Shown piece by piece: positions 1-12,000 of a stretch of 64,000 nucleotides of DNA. This DNA is from Klebsormidium nitens (taxonomy: Eukaryota > Streptophyta > Klebsormidiophyceae > Klebsormidiales > Klebsormidiaceae): positions 88,436 through 152,435 of the forward strand of contig DF237051.1 of assembly GCA_000708835.1 (NCBI GenBank), read 5' to 3'. A program made the position numbers and the translations under genes. Positions within the stretch are counted from its first letter, which is position 1. Every line of letters begins with the position of its first letter. The notes under the pieces are model-generated. The model was not told the origin of the DNA. It searched no databases and saw only the letters and a program-made list of their open reading frames with translations.

Positions 1-58
1 TAGGAAGACGAAGTTCCGCAAGAAAGATCTCAAACACTGCCAAACTTTTCTCCCCCAG

Positions 59-3000
59 GAGTGCCCCCTTCCCACCCTGCCGAGGTCAGCCGATCAGCAG
101 CTCGAGCTACCGTGCAACATCAGAATCGTGCACACGCTGCGCATTCCGGTGGACGAGTTTGAGATCCGCTTTGAGGTGCGCCAGCTCAGTCGTGCACTTC
201 CAACTTTAGCTTTCTGCTTTCTCTCATGTGTATAATGAATATCAAGCGGAGTGGCTCGAAAGCACTTCTGCGGTCATTAACACTTTGGAGATGTACATTG
301 CGGCGATGGTCAATGTGCTGATGAGCTGCTGACGGTGCCTTCATATTCTCACCTTCTTACTTGTCAAGACGCCAGCGTAATCAGAATTACACTGGTCAAA
401 GATTGGTGACAAGCTTTGCAAAGTGAACTCTGTTCTAAATGCACTGGCGTACACTGCATGACCCGACTGCACTCCCCTCAAGTGTCGAATTAGGAGCAGT
501 TGTTCCTCATGCATATGATGCGGTGCAGGCCCCTCGCGCCAAAGCGGCATGGAAGCAGTGGGCCCTGTCATCGCTGTGTCTGGAGATCTTCCGGGACGCC
601 TTCTGGTGGATCCTGGCGGAGGAGTTCAAGGTCAGATAACGAATTCCGGCACTTTCATGGCATCGATCGGGATCAACTACATTGAGGCCAACTTATGTGG
701 CTCAATCAGGAACATATTGCTCCTAATTCGGCTTCTTCGTATCGTTTCGACTTCGTCATTCGTTTTCATGAGTGCACGCTCGCATAACCGCCCGAGCTGA
801 GGAACTGTCCGATTACAGCAGCTCTCCCATTCGAAACGTTTTTTGTGGCTTTGTAGACTCTTACATGCCCTTCCTCACCACGTTTGCCAAGCTCTGTGCT
901 CTGGCGTGAAAGTCGAACTAAAGGTTTTTGGCTACCGTCCTTCATTGTTCTTTTCAAGGAGTCGGTCAGAAGTCTGCATTTTCATGTCCGTACGATAGGG
1001 AGGCAATATGCTGGCCTGGTCACGAAGCCACGCAAGGAAATTGACCGGACGCCAGGGAGGCCTCAAATGGTCCGATCAGGACCTCGGTTTCCGCGGCTAA
1101 CCCTTGAACACTCGGTCACTGCAGTTTAAAAACCCTTCTACACCCTTCGGTCACTCCAATCCTTAACTCCTTCCAAACGCTCGGTCACCGCATTCCTAAC
1201 CCTTTCTAAACCCTCCGTCGTCGGAATCCTAAGCCTCGTAACCCCTCAAAAGTCCACATATCAGCCCCTTCCAAATGTTCAAAGTCCGCAAACTCAAATG
1301 CTTCCATTCCTCTCGAAGTCCGCGTCTCTAACTCGCTGCGTCTATCACAGAAGCAAGCGCCAGATGCGGCTGCGCTGCAAGGCTTTGTGTTCGACCGTAT
1401 TGCCAACAATTACACCAAGCTTTTGCTTCCCGACGGCGAGAAGCAAGCACAGCCTAACGACGGGTACCTTGAGGTAGGCGGTACCGACTTTGATGACGTT
1501 ATTGGCGCCTCATCAGCCATTAATGAACAATTGTTTGGGTGCCAATTGTTGGGGCGCCACTTGCCCTGTCAGCTGTCGCATAGTACTCCTTCAGATTCGA
1601 TTGTTAGGGAACCCCTGAACGCAGAAGCCACTCCGGGCCTGATCGACCCCCGTCGATTCATGGTAAAGTCAGAGTCTAAGTCAGTATGCAAGTGACAGAG
1701 TAAGTTGTCAAGCATGAGTTCAGCAGGCACCTCCTTTGACTACTCACTCCCTGAGACACGTCCTCGAAATTATCGAATTGGAAGTCCTAGAGCTAAACTC
1801 CCGCGCCCCCCGCATTTTGCAGATCTTGGCTCTGGTTCAGGCACAGGGCCTGCTGCGCGCCTTCCAGGTGGCATTCCCCAAGTCGAAGCACAAGTTTAAC
1901 GAGGCCTTCTACCGGCGCGTGCTGCGTCACATCACGCAGTGGACCGTAGGTGAGGGAGGCAGCTGTCCGTTCGGGCAAGCGTTTCGTTCCGTGAATTATC
2001 TTTGCTGTGCGGAACGAACCTCTATATGCAGTGGACCGTTGAGGAGCTGGACGCCGGATTCTGAACGGCTGGTCAGGGTTGCTCATACAAGTTAGATACG
2101 AGATAAGGAACGTGCTCAAGATCGTCGGCAGCAGGCAGTGTCCATTACGCTGAACGGAACCCATCTTCGCTCCGGTAGAGTCCCATGCATTTTATATGAG
2201 TCCGGCTTCGCGGAGGAAGCTGGATGAGCCTGATTAGCAAAGCCGGTGTACAGTTGTTGCCGACATTGCAAGCTGTGAGTGCTAACTGCAACGGGCAGCC
2301 CAGAAAGTGAACGAAGACGAGCCCTCCCGACGCTATCTGGAGAAGCCCGCTGCAGCGGTATCGCAGTCATCTCAAGGTTGCTGACTCGACCTTTCCTAAG
2401 ATCCTTTTCGGCCTGCCCTGCAGCCACGCCCCGGACCAAGGAAGCCTTGCGCGACGTCGGCCATGGCGAGAGCGGGTTCGTGGGAAGGATGATCGATCCC
2501 AACGGTGAGAAAACTTGGGACTTTCGCTCTTCACCGACGCCGTTAGGGTTCTTAGCTTTTTGGTAGCATGCATGAAGCAATTTCGGTTTTGATCTAGAGA
2601 ACCGCGCCACGCTGTCGAGTCTCCTTCGTCACCCCCTGCAAACGAGAGGGTGCCACGCTTGTCATTGGAGCCCTTCCACGTTCGGACGGCAATTACATGC
2701 CACATCAGCTATGTATGTTTTCTGCGCTCTGGGCCCCGGATGTTTTTAATAACCTTGAGCTCGCCAGATCAGTCTTGACGTGGCAACCACGAGTCTGTTG
2801 CGATGTCCGGACTTTCTCTCGAGATCCGCAAAATAATTGGTTGTGCTAGGTGCCTCGGAGGCCACGTGCTGACTTTTGCTGCCGTCCGTTTCTATCGACA
2901 GAGGTCCGACAGGACTTCAGCTACGACGCGTCCATGTCGTCTAAAGCGATTGAGCAGGTATTCACTACTCTCTTCACATAGTGGCGGCATGAGAAGCTTG

Positions 3001-5398
3001 GCAATCTCAGTTTCGGAATGCTTTTGAATGAAGGACGTTTGTTTGCATGAAAATGTTTTCAGACTTTCAGGATTCAAAGCTGCTTAAACCATAGGTCAGT
3101 CTCCAGGATTCTCAAGCCTTGAGCCCTCGCCGTCCCTTGCTCCGGAATATTACAGCTGCTAGAGAAGGTTTCTTGCTGCCTAGCAGGCTTCACTTGCCTC
3201 TTTTCGTTTCTCTCAAGGAATAGTAAACCGAGCCGTTAGCATCTCAGGTCTCTGGAAGGAGAAGTTCTTGATTGGCTCTGGTTTGAAATGTGTGCTTATG
3301 GTCAAATTCGACATCGACTGGTCTACTACTAAAACATGTAGGCTGCCCATGATCCCCTGGCCGACAGTAAGCATCGCGCCGCCCCTGCTCTCCTGCAATG
3401 AACAGTTGTTGAACTGGGGAGAGTACTATCAAGCTTTATCAGGTGGAGTATCGGTACTGCTATGGTTTGAGCAATCGCGACAGGAGGACTCAAAGGTCGA
3501 GCAGCAACTTTCTTCGAAGTTGAAAATGAAAAAATAGTGGTGAACAAGCATCTAGGGAAAAGGTCTGGGAGGTGTCGGTGGCCGGATTCGATCGCTGAGC
3601 GCTCGGATGTCCGACACTGAAGTCCATAACGTTGGAGGGTTTTGTGTTGCTACACCGACATTCTTTTCCGGTGGTGCAACACCTATGTACCATTTAAACT
3701 GGTCCGAAGCGCGACTTTGCCTCGACGGCTCTCAGATCCAGGTTACGTCACCTCTGTGACTGCTTTTGGTACGTAACGTCACCCTCCGGATTAGCCTCAG
3801 GAGTGGTCCTAAAAGCTACCAAAGACCTAACCGCAGAAATAAACCTGCTTTGCTTCCGTTACCACCCCACCCCCCCAAACTAACCCACCAGCCTAACCCA
3901 CTCTCCCCAAGGCAATCGGCTTAACATTTCTGCGTTTAACAAATCCTGAGATTGATCCTCAATGCAGTGGCGCGCAACGTACCTCCCCCCCGCCCACGAC
4001 CTCACCAACCGGGACCGGCACAGCCTGCTCGTGACGCACTTCCTGACGTCACACGGCATCCTCGAGCCGCCCGTCGAAAAGCACGCCTACGACGGTGTGA
4101 AGACCCGCCAAAGCCCGCGAAAGGACCACGTGGGCGGTGTGAAAACGCGCAATAGCTCGGGGGAGGAAAACGCGGGCGGGGCTCGTCCCTCGAAAGAGGC
4201 GGGGGATCCCGCTGGCACCACCGGGGGGCAAAACAGGGACTCTGATCCGGGGGGGGCAAACGCTGGGAGGGCAAGGAAAGAAAACGCACGGAGGACAAAC
4301 GATGGAGCCGCTTTGTCGGAGAATTTACCAGGGGAAGAGACAAAACCTGGGGACGGTCCCGGATCCGGTCTTGGTTCCGGTTCCGGCCACGACAAACGGA
4401 CCCCGGAACAGCTGAACGTCAGCGTGGCGCCGCACCTTAGGACAGCTGTCAGCGCATTATTAGCCGCGGGTTTGGACACGCAGGAGGCCGTCGCGGTCGC
4501 GAGTTTCATGCAGAGCGGGGAGTATGATGCGGACGAGGACCCGGAGGCTTTGGGATTTGGCGAGGGCGGCGAGGGCGCGGCCGGCCCGGGCGAACGGCGC
4601 GACGCGCAGAGCGTGTCGTATGCGTCGATGGCGGCCGGGTCGTTCGACCGAACGCGGCAAGCGTTGGACAAGTGAGTGTTTGAGATGCTTCCGTGTGCGG
4701 TTGGCGTTTCTGGTTCGTACGTTCGACAGCGTGTGTCGTTGCTGCATATACGAGGAAATGGATATTTTCCATCCGCAGACACATTCAGAATCTATGTATC
4801 TTCAAGAAACTTGAGTGGCCAAGTCCAACGCAAACCGTCTTCTGCAACTGAATGCCTCACACTCGTACAGGGAACCTCCATATACCAGCTCTTGCTAAGA
4901 GGAACAACAAGGATTCGCTGTAGACGCGAGCATTTGTTCTGGTTGGCGATTGCAAGATCTATCTCCTTGAGTCCTTGACGAAACTTAGAATCGACATCTG
5001 ACAAAGCGGTCCTTGGAAAAAGGTACGCTGACGTCCGGAGGCGCGGCCTGTCGTCCGTCGAGGTAACGCAAAAGGAAACGGCGCACCTCATCCAAGAGTT
5101 ACGGCACCTCTGGAGCCACGTGGGCAAGCACGACATGCGTTACATTAGCAACGCGCTCGCGAAGTGGGACCCAAAGCCGGTAGTAACGCTCAGCGCGCGC
5201 GAGAAGCAGCTAGAGCGCGCGAGCCAGGAGGTCCGGCGCGAGGTAGAGGGCACGCTCGCGCGCTCCACGCGCGCGCGGCACGAGACGGAACGATTTTTGC
5301 ATAGCAAAGGGCCGGGTTTTAGCTGGCGGCGGACGGAATACGGGCAGTGGCGCGCGCGGTTCGAGAAGGGGGAGGCGGAGGAGGTGCTCGAAGTTTAG
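59..5398 (+). CDS. FAM227-like (FWWh domain) protein, 5' end outside window
   Basis: Multi-exon gene entering from the left edge. Exons whose phases join: 59-175, 529-630, 1351-1473, 1823-1949, 2424-2504, 2902-2957, 3968-4671 and 5023-5398 (stop TAG). The second exon ends in DAFWWILAEEFK and the third continues with FVFDRIANNYTKLL. This is the order in the FAM227 family (FWWh domain, function unknown, mostly in ciliated organisms). The fourth exon (LLRAFQVAFPKSKHKF) and the start of the seventh (RHSLLVTHFLTSHGI) also fit that family. The seventh exon then runs into a Gly/Ser/Asp/Glu-rich low-complexity stretch. The last exon is charged and probably helical. The domain is seen in sequence; the family name is from memory of its motifs. 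The exon 3 and exon 4 borders are the least certain. The start codon and N terminus are missing. Confidence 0.6.
1096..1250. repeat. Degenerate minisatellite in a FAM227-like intron
   Basis: About five diverged units of roughly 33 bp, each with a core like CACTCGGTCACTGCA next to an AACCCTT-like tract. It lies in the intron between the FWW exon and the following exon. No coding sense is seen. Confidence 0.6.
3573..3659 (-). other. tRNA-like element, possible SINE head or decayed tRNA
   Basis: On the minus strand an 87-nt segment starts with GTCGGTG and ends with CACCGAC, a perfect 7-bp acceptor-like stem. A box-A-like TAGCAACAC follows the first arm. A perfect box-B-like GATCGAATCC precedes the second. 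The T stem does not pair well and I cannot fold a convincing D or anticodon arm. A functional tRNA is therefore unlikely. A tRNA-derived SINE or tRNA relic in a FAM227-like intron is the better reading. Confidence 0.35.
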
Positions 5399-7292
5399 GA
5401 AAGGTTTAGGATTCTGGTCAAGATATTAGTCGAAGTCGCGTTAGGATGTGAGGGACGGGACTTGCGGGTTGGTAATCTCTGTCGCGGTGTAAAAACATAG
5501 AGACGGTTTGCAGCGAACCAAACCTTTCAAGCGAGCCAGACTTGAAGGGTTCTGAGGAGGCATACCGGGTTCTGCACTCCGTCAAATGTTGAGCGTCTTT
5601 GGAGCGAGTGAGCCATGCACCGCGATGTCACTGGCACCTATAGAAGGTCATCACTAAAGGTCAGGACCCAGCTGTCAGGGTTTCAAAGGAAGCCAGGACG
5701 GATCACAAGAGCTGCATCATTATGGCCAGTGGTTCTATAATCAAGCAGGCGAAACACGTTGCGACTAAAGGTACCGGTACTGCGGCTTCCATCCGCGGTC
5801 GTTGAGATCATTTGAGTGTCCTAAATCGGACTGGCTTAAAGCGTTTTGCACGCGGCTATGATTTCAAGAGTAGTGCATGCCTGTCAGAAATGTTCTTGCA
5901 TGGGTTTTAACACCAAATTCCAGTGGTTGCGGGTGGGTATTAGCTAGCTCGACCAGACAATTAGTGAATGTCCTGACCCTGTATCGTGAGTCAACAGCAG
6001 CATGAGTGAGTCTTCTCTACATATGACGACGTCGACATGTACCGCATAAAGAGTGATTTGGATCGGTCCGACCTGACGGTGTACGGTTATTGTGTAGAGC
6101 AAGCATTTTAAAAGAAATGAATTCATGCCATATAATGCTTACAGAGGGGTGATCGGATCGGTAGATGGGACACTGGTACATGAACGTATACCGCAGTATG
6201 CAGGCGCTTCAGTCCTGGCAGCCAATTATGCACCCAGTAAATGAAACGTCTATATATGCATATGATGCTGCCCTAACGTGCATGACCTTTTCGAAGCATT
6301 CCTTGTATTCAGCTAACTTCGCGTCCATTAGCTCTGTACGATTGCCCGCCGAGTCTTCCATCAGAAGATTTCATCTTGTGATAGATGCATCAATGATGCC
6401 CACCGAGCGCGTATGATAATTTGGTCTGGATCCCGGCCAGTGCAGCAGTTCAACAGTACTGGCATGCATAAGGCATAGCTCGATCCGACACCTCTAGCTA
6501 GACATGCAGCAAGTGACGTACGTACTACGCGTTATGATGTATACTGGCTTGAACATTCCATGTTCGAGTCTGTGAGTCATGCACCAATTCACTCGGTCTA
6601 GTGCATTCTTGAGCTAGATCCAGTTTTAGCATAGCAGATGATTAGTGATGAGGCTTGAAGTGCATGGGAACGAACTGTACCTACGAAGTTTCAATCAGCA
6701 TTGATGCGCATTCTTTTGTGCTTTAGGCCTTTGGAATCTCCTACGTTGAGCTATCAAAGCCGTTATGAAACGATAGGTAAGTTTATGGCCTCATTATCTT
6801 GCATGATCGCATCAATCGGTTTCGGTCTGTGCACATAGCTGTCCGTCACTCCTGGAGTAATGATAACTTCTCTTATACAATCCACGTTAATTTGATCTCC
6901 ATCATTGGTCGCAGGATTTGCAGAATGTATGATTGTGCCGAGTCACTTGCATGCCATTGAAAGGCCAGCGTCTGCTATTTGCATAAAAACCTGCCTATAT
7001 GCTTGCTTCAGATGCAATCCAATGATCGAAATCATTTCGCACTAGGCATGTGACCAGTACTGAATCCGAGTAAGGTGGTCGCTGTGCATGATTGAATTCC
7101 AACCATCCGCAGATCCGTCAGGATCTTTGGGCCGTTGGACCCATCACAATCAGAGGAGTCGCTGTAATCAGGTAAGCTCAAACTGAAAGCAACCGAGCTT
7201 CTATGCAGAGGCTGTTACGATACTCGCAGGCTCGAACTTAGCAGCTAATGTACAAGGCACTATGCAGTCTCCTTTAGCAAGAAGTCGCTTTA
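5399..7292. other. Gene-poor intergenic stretch
   Basis: No convincing coding exon, RNA gene or repeat array was seen on either strand. The sequence is less GC-rich than the flanking exons. The short open frames lack splice-linked or motif support. Confidence 0.5.
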
Positions 7293-7487
7293 CAGCTCTT
7301 TGCGAGCAGCCTGCCGATTTTAGTTAGAGAAGGAAGCTTAAAAAGTTAGTCAAGTTACACGGCTACATAGTCAGGTTGTGTTGTTGTCGTGACTCGCTAC
7401 ATGTAATGTCGCGGTCTGCGACTAACTTACGCATCTAACTTTCTAAGCTTCCCTCTCTAACTTAAATCGGCAGGTTGCTTAGAGCTG
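7293..7487. mobile_element. MITE-like inverted-repeat element (about 195 bp)
   Basis: The left arm, 7293-7349 (starting CAGCTCTTTGCG), is the reverse complement of the right arm, 7435-7487 (ending TTGCTTAGAGCTG), with only a few mismatches over about 50 bp. The arms flank a spacer of about 85 bp. A TA dinucleotide sits directly outside each terminus, as expected for a Tc1/mariner-type target duplication. There is no transposase frame, so it would be non-autonomous. The termini could be read a base or two differently because TA is palindromic. Confidence 0.7.
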
Positions 7488-7667
7488 TATCTATCATTTG
7501 GTCTTCCAAAGGAAAAGTAAGCAGTCCTACTCGGGAGCAGAAAATACACCGCAGCTCCTATGGCAAGCCTTTTCAACAAGTATCCCCGCTTGCGGAAGGA
7601 GGCAACAATTTTACGGATTTCTATCTAAGCAGCTACAGGACACTGCTATTTTCGAAAACGAAGTCCC

Positions 7668-8486
7668 CTATTTCGGCGCGTCACCTTTGGACAGCCGCCT
7701 GAGCCGCTCGTGAATCCTGTCAACCTTTTCAGACGTGGCTTTCGCCTTTGCTAAAAGCGCAGCAACGGGGCTGTCTTCTGCTCTTGGGCTGGTTGCCTCT
7801 AAAGGGGGGGTCTCAGCAGAGCTATAGGGGACCCCCCTTTCCTCTACCAGCAGCTGGCGTTCAAAGCCCTGCCGCAACCCCTCCTCAGCTGCTCTTCTCT
7901 CCGCAGCACTTTCTTCCAGGTCAAGTTCCAGAGCACGCCTGGTTTCTACCAGCTCATGCACCCCTTCTGAAACTGTTCCAGCAGAACCAAGTTCCTCACC
8001 AAGGGACACACCGATACCTGCATTCTCAGGCTTGGTTGAAATCAAGCTCTGACCTCGCCGGACCTGCTCATCAACCCCTTGCGAGCTATCCTTGCCCCAG
8101 TTTCTCTCACCAGCTGCGACATTCTCGTCGTCAGTAGGTGGTTTGCCCTCGCCAGACCTCTTCCACTCTTTCCTAGTTTCCCCTTTCGTCGCTTCTGATA
8201 CCCGCTCCTCATTCTCAGACCTCCTGTCATCGTGCGTCCTCCTTCTCCTCTGAATGAACTTCCAGAAAGCTAGAGTCGCAACAGCCAGGCCTGCAGCAGC
8301 TCTGAGATCCGTCTTATCAAGCAACTTGCGCGCCTGCTCGAGCGGCCCAGGCCCATACTTCCGGACTATCGTCTCATGCACGCACACCTCGATGTTGTCA
8401 GAAATTGCACAGATTGGTGCAGGCCGCTTCTGCCGCCTCGCTCCGCTCATCACATGCTGACGACCATTGGCCATGCTGTGCACCAA
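7668..8486 (-). CDS. Unrecognised single-exon protein with membrane segment and coiled coil
   Basis: Uninterrupted frame of 272 codons. I do not recognise the family. Visible layout: a basic N terminus; a conserved-looking block around residues 25-60 (CVHETIVRKYGPGPLEQARK); a short hydrophobic stretch near residues 63-75 (AAAGLAVATLAFW) followed by a run of arginines, resembling a single membrane anchor with a positive-inside flank; then a long charged, helical region that probably forms coiled coils up to the C terminus (EKVDRIHERLRRL). Length, composition and a clean stop favour a real gene. The start could be the fifth codon, also Met. It is divergent from the AIR carboxylase gene, and the two could share a promoter. 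A membrane-tethered scaffold is a guess from composition only. Confidence 0.5.
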   Translation of the reverse strand: MVHSMANGRQHVMSGARRQKRPAPICAISDNIEVCVHETIVRKYGPGPLEQARKLLDKTDLRAAAGLAVATLAFWKFIQRRRRTHDDRRSENEERVSEATKGETRKEWKRSGEGKPPTDDENVAAGERNWGKDSSQGVDEQVRRGQSLISTKPENAGIGVSLGEELGSAGTVSEGVHELVETRRALELDLEESAAERRAAEEGLRQGFERQLLVEERGVPYSSAETPPLEATSPRAEDSPVAALLAKAKATSEKVDRIHERLRRLSKGDAPK

Positions 8487-9036
8487 TTCACTTCAATGTT
8501 GCGTTCCTCTTCTTGGAAGGCTTGGGCAAGCTTTTAAGAAACATTTGCTGATGCCACTATAGGCCTGGCCCTGAGCTGAGGAAAGCGAGGCCTCTTAATG
8601 CAAAGTGGCCGCAAGTTGGGCAAGCTGCCAAACCTGGGACTCGACATTCGCAGCCTTCCCCCAAGCTCCTGTTTGCGCTCAACTTCCCCCATGCGCGGGC
8701 GCCAATGCGTTGAGCTTTCAAAACTTGCGCAAAGTCTGTCAAAGAGTGGTGGACACTGGAAATGCAGTTTGCAATTACGTCTGATTGTGACGCTTCGTGA
8801 ACTATGTCAAGGTGCGCGTTCCAACTTGCAAGCCATACGGAACCGTCAGATTGACGGCGGTGGTTGTATCGGACGGTGTAGGGGAGATTGGGGGAGGTAA
8901 CTAGAGACGGAGAACGAGCTAGAGCCTGAGGGTGACGTGTAGAAGAGACACTGCACTGCATCCACAATCTGGCTGCATTTCCTCGCTGCAATCTCACCTG
9001 CTAATTGGCGGATAGGACCGGTGCTCTCTTGGAAGA
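8487..9036. promoter_or_regulatory. Putative bidirectional promoter region
   Basis: About 550 bp separates the start of the minus-strand coiled-coil gene from the plus-strand AIR carboxylase start. The head-to-head arrangement implies that both promoters and 5' leaders lie here. I could not assign a TATA box or transcription start. Confidence 0.4.
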
Positions 9037-12000
9037 ATGGACGCAGTGGTGTTGCGGCCAGGATATTCAGCAGCTAGGCTTGGACACGGCTTGTCCTTCT
9101 CTCAGCATTCCTCACATCCTTCAGGACGGGGGCTTGAGTACATTCCGAAAAGCAAATGCTCCTGGGTATCAGCAAAAACTTCTACATGGTCAAGCAAGGT
9201 TGTACCAGCAAGGACCCCCACTAACCACTCCATCCCTTTCAGCAATGCTTTCGTTGGTAATGATACTTTTCCTTTGAGAAACTTGAGGATGACGGGGAGG
9301 GGACTTGGCCGTGGTAGCAATGGGAGCGCAGTCCGCTGCGCAATGTCGTCGGTGGATGAGGACGAGACTGATGTCTGGTGAGTGCCACCAACTTTATGGA
9401 TCGTCATGCTCAACAAATAGTTTTACAAGCATGGGACTTTGCATTCGTGCATTCTGATGTCCTTGAATCATGTATGTATGAAATGGCAGAAAGTCTACTA
9501 AGCATGGAGATTTTGAACGCTTCATCTTCATTTGATCGACCCCTTGGTATGAAACATCTCTTTTAGATCGGGGAGTTTACAGTGCGCTTGGAGAGAAGTT
9601 GCACGACGAAGTAAACAGCAAACGAGCTGTGCCACCAATGTGCCTCCACAAAAGGCCGTGCGGTCAATCCCATTGTTGCCGGAAATGTCAACACCAGACT
9701 CTACATTAAGCATGCCACTGGAAACACATAAAGGAATTCTCATCGTTGCAATGGTGGCTCCTGGAGATCCCTGACCCTGCGGAATCTGGCAGCGGTGACT
9801 TGTGCACAACCACCGAGGGCCTCTGCAACACGGTTGTTGGCGTCCTGGGGGGGGGACAGCTCGGCCGGATGCTCTGCCAGGCCGCGTCCCCGATGGGCCT
9901 GAAAGTGGACGTTTTGGACCCCCTGCCGGAAGCCCCCGCCAGCCGGATTGCACACCGACACGAGGTATGGCATCGGCCTTCTCGATGAGGGCGCTTTTCG
10001 CGGTTTCATTAAAGGTGAAGCGTAAAGTACATGCGCGAGCTGCACGCCTTTTGGCTCGTTAGTAATGATCATGCAGCATGTAAGAGAGCTGATTTCACTC
10101 CAAGAGCTTTTTACTCTCTGTTCTCTTTCTGGCTGACTTGATAATAGTTTCCACACCTCTTCCGCTCTCTCGTTGATTGCATCTTTAGTAGCATGATCCA
10201 CTCCCTTCCATTGTCCCTTACCTGGGTCTGCACAACTCCATTTTTCATCTCAACTCCAATCACTCCATTACTGGACACCCATCTCCTCAGGTGGGCAGCT
10301 TTAAGGACGCGTCTGCTGTCCGGATTTTTGCCCGAGGCTGCGGCGTGCTGACAGTGGAGATTGAACACGTGGACGTCGACACTCTGGATGCCTTGGCGTC
10401 CGAGGGGGTCGATGTGGAGCCCCGTCCATCAACTATCCGTATCATCCAGGTAGGGAGAACAAGACCCGTCAGGCGGTTTCTGCAAACAAAATTCCCTTCC
10501 TTTGAAGTCAAAGCAGATTGCAAGGGCTGAAGATTCCTCGTGTTGCTCAATGGAAGGTATGCCGCGGTGCCTCGGTCAGAAGCATGGGGCATCCAACCAA
10601 GTTTGATGCAGCACATCAGTTGTTTGTGTCCGGATGTGGCTTTTGGGATGCTTTCGAAGGCATATCTCCAGAGGACTTGGCCTTAACACGCAGTATTTTA
10701 ACACCTTCGCCCCCTCCTCTCTATTTCACACAAACGACTCTACAATCTTTGAAGGAGAGTAGAGCAAGATACATCAGACCGATTTGAAGGGTCAGGCTTG
10801 TGCAGGTCGCTTCTTGATTCGAAGAATTGAAGAATTGGGCCACTGGTATGACAGATCTTGCGGCTGGTTGACACCCGTGATTTTTACGACTTGAGTAGCC
10901 TCTGAGCTGTGGAGTGACCCATGGCACTCATCCATTGCAGGACAAGTACCTGCAAAAGGAGCACTTTGCAAAGAACGAAGTGCCACTGGCTGACTTTGTC
11001 AAGGTAAGCGCTGGATCGGCCCTACATCGTTTCTCAATCTCTCGACGACTGTCCTTAACTCTTCTGTAAGAACTCCAGGCCTTAGAGAGTATCGCTGGAG
11101 AGTATGTGAAGCGCCGAGACCCCTGAACAGTGTTACACTTTTCCGTCTGCACTTAGTGTCCTTTAGCCTCTTGGCTTCCACTTAGTAACTTAGAAAAGGA
11201 GTTGGCAATGTTTCCATCATTTTCGAGCATCCTATCTGCTTTGGAACCCCAACTTCCAAAATTTCAATGGGATGCGACCATTAGCCGGCCCCAGCACCAC
11301 ATCTTTCCTGATCTAGAAGCGCAGCAATCCACGGAAGGATTGCCATGAAACTTTTCAAATCCTCCCAGAATCCATTCTGAAAAAGCGAATCAGGCGTGCC
11401 CCTGTTTACGTCTTAAGTACCACTGAACTAAGGCGGTCGCAATTCCCGCCAGATCCTCAAGATCGTCGAAGCTTGCCTTCCCGCTCAGCAAGGCGACCCA
11501 CCGTGCTGGATTGTACCTTTTTCTTCAAGACCCTTCTCAAGTTGCGTTTGTTAATATTTGAGTACATCTTTCCTGAGACTCTTTTCAAGTTGCATTTCGT
11601 CCGACTCTTGCTCTGTGTTCCCAGTTGGACGACATGGACGCTGCCATCCAGGCGGGGCGCACCTTCGGCTACCCGCTGATGATCAAGAGCCGCAAGATGG
11701 CATACGACGGGCGCGGCAACGCGGTGGCGCACTCAGTGGACAAGCTGGCCGAGGCGGTGCAGGTGCTTGGGGGCTTCGAGCGGGGGCTCTATGCCGAAAA
11801 GTGGGCGCCTTTCCAGAAGGTGGGGGGCTTAGTTCTCATTGGATGCTACCCCCCGTTTCTTTTGGGTTCCCTTTTTTCCCTTTTTGCGGGTATATGTATT
11901 CTAGCCTGCTGGCGGAGGCGGTACAGGTACTTGGGGGCTTTGAGCGGGGGCTCTATTCCGAAGAATGGTAGGCCGACGGGGTTTGTCGACTTTCGTTAGT

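Noticed and set aside
2116-2610. Minus-strand frame of 164 codons
   Set aside because: Overlaps an intron and exon of the FAM227-like gene on the other strand; no family sense.
4087-4782. Minus-strand frame of 231 codons
   Set aside because: Antisense of the GC-rich exon 7 of the FAM227-like gene; low complexity, no motif.
8557-8997. Minus-strand open frame of 146 codons upstream of the AIR carboxylase gene
   Set aside because: It lies in the shared promoter region and has no domain sense, splice support or recognisable motif.
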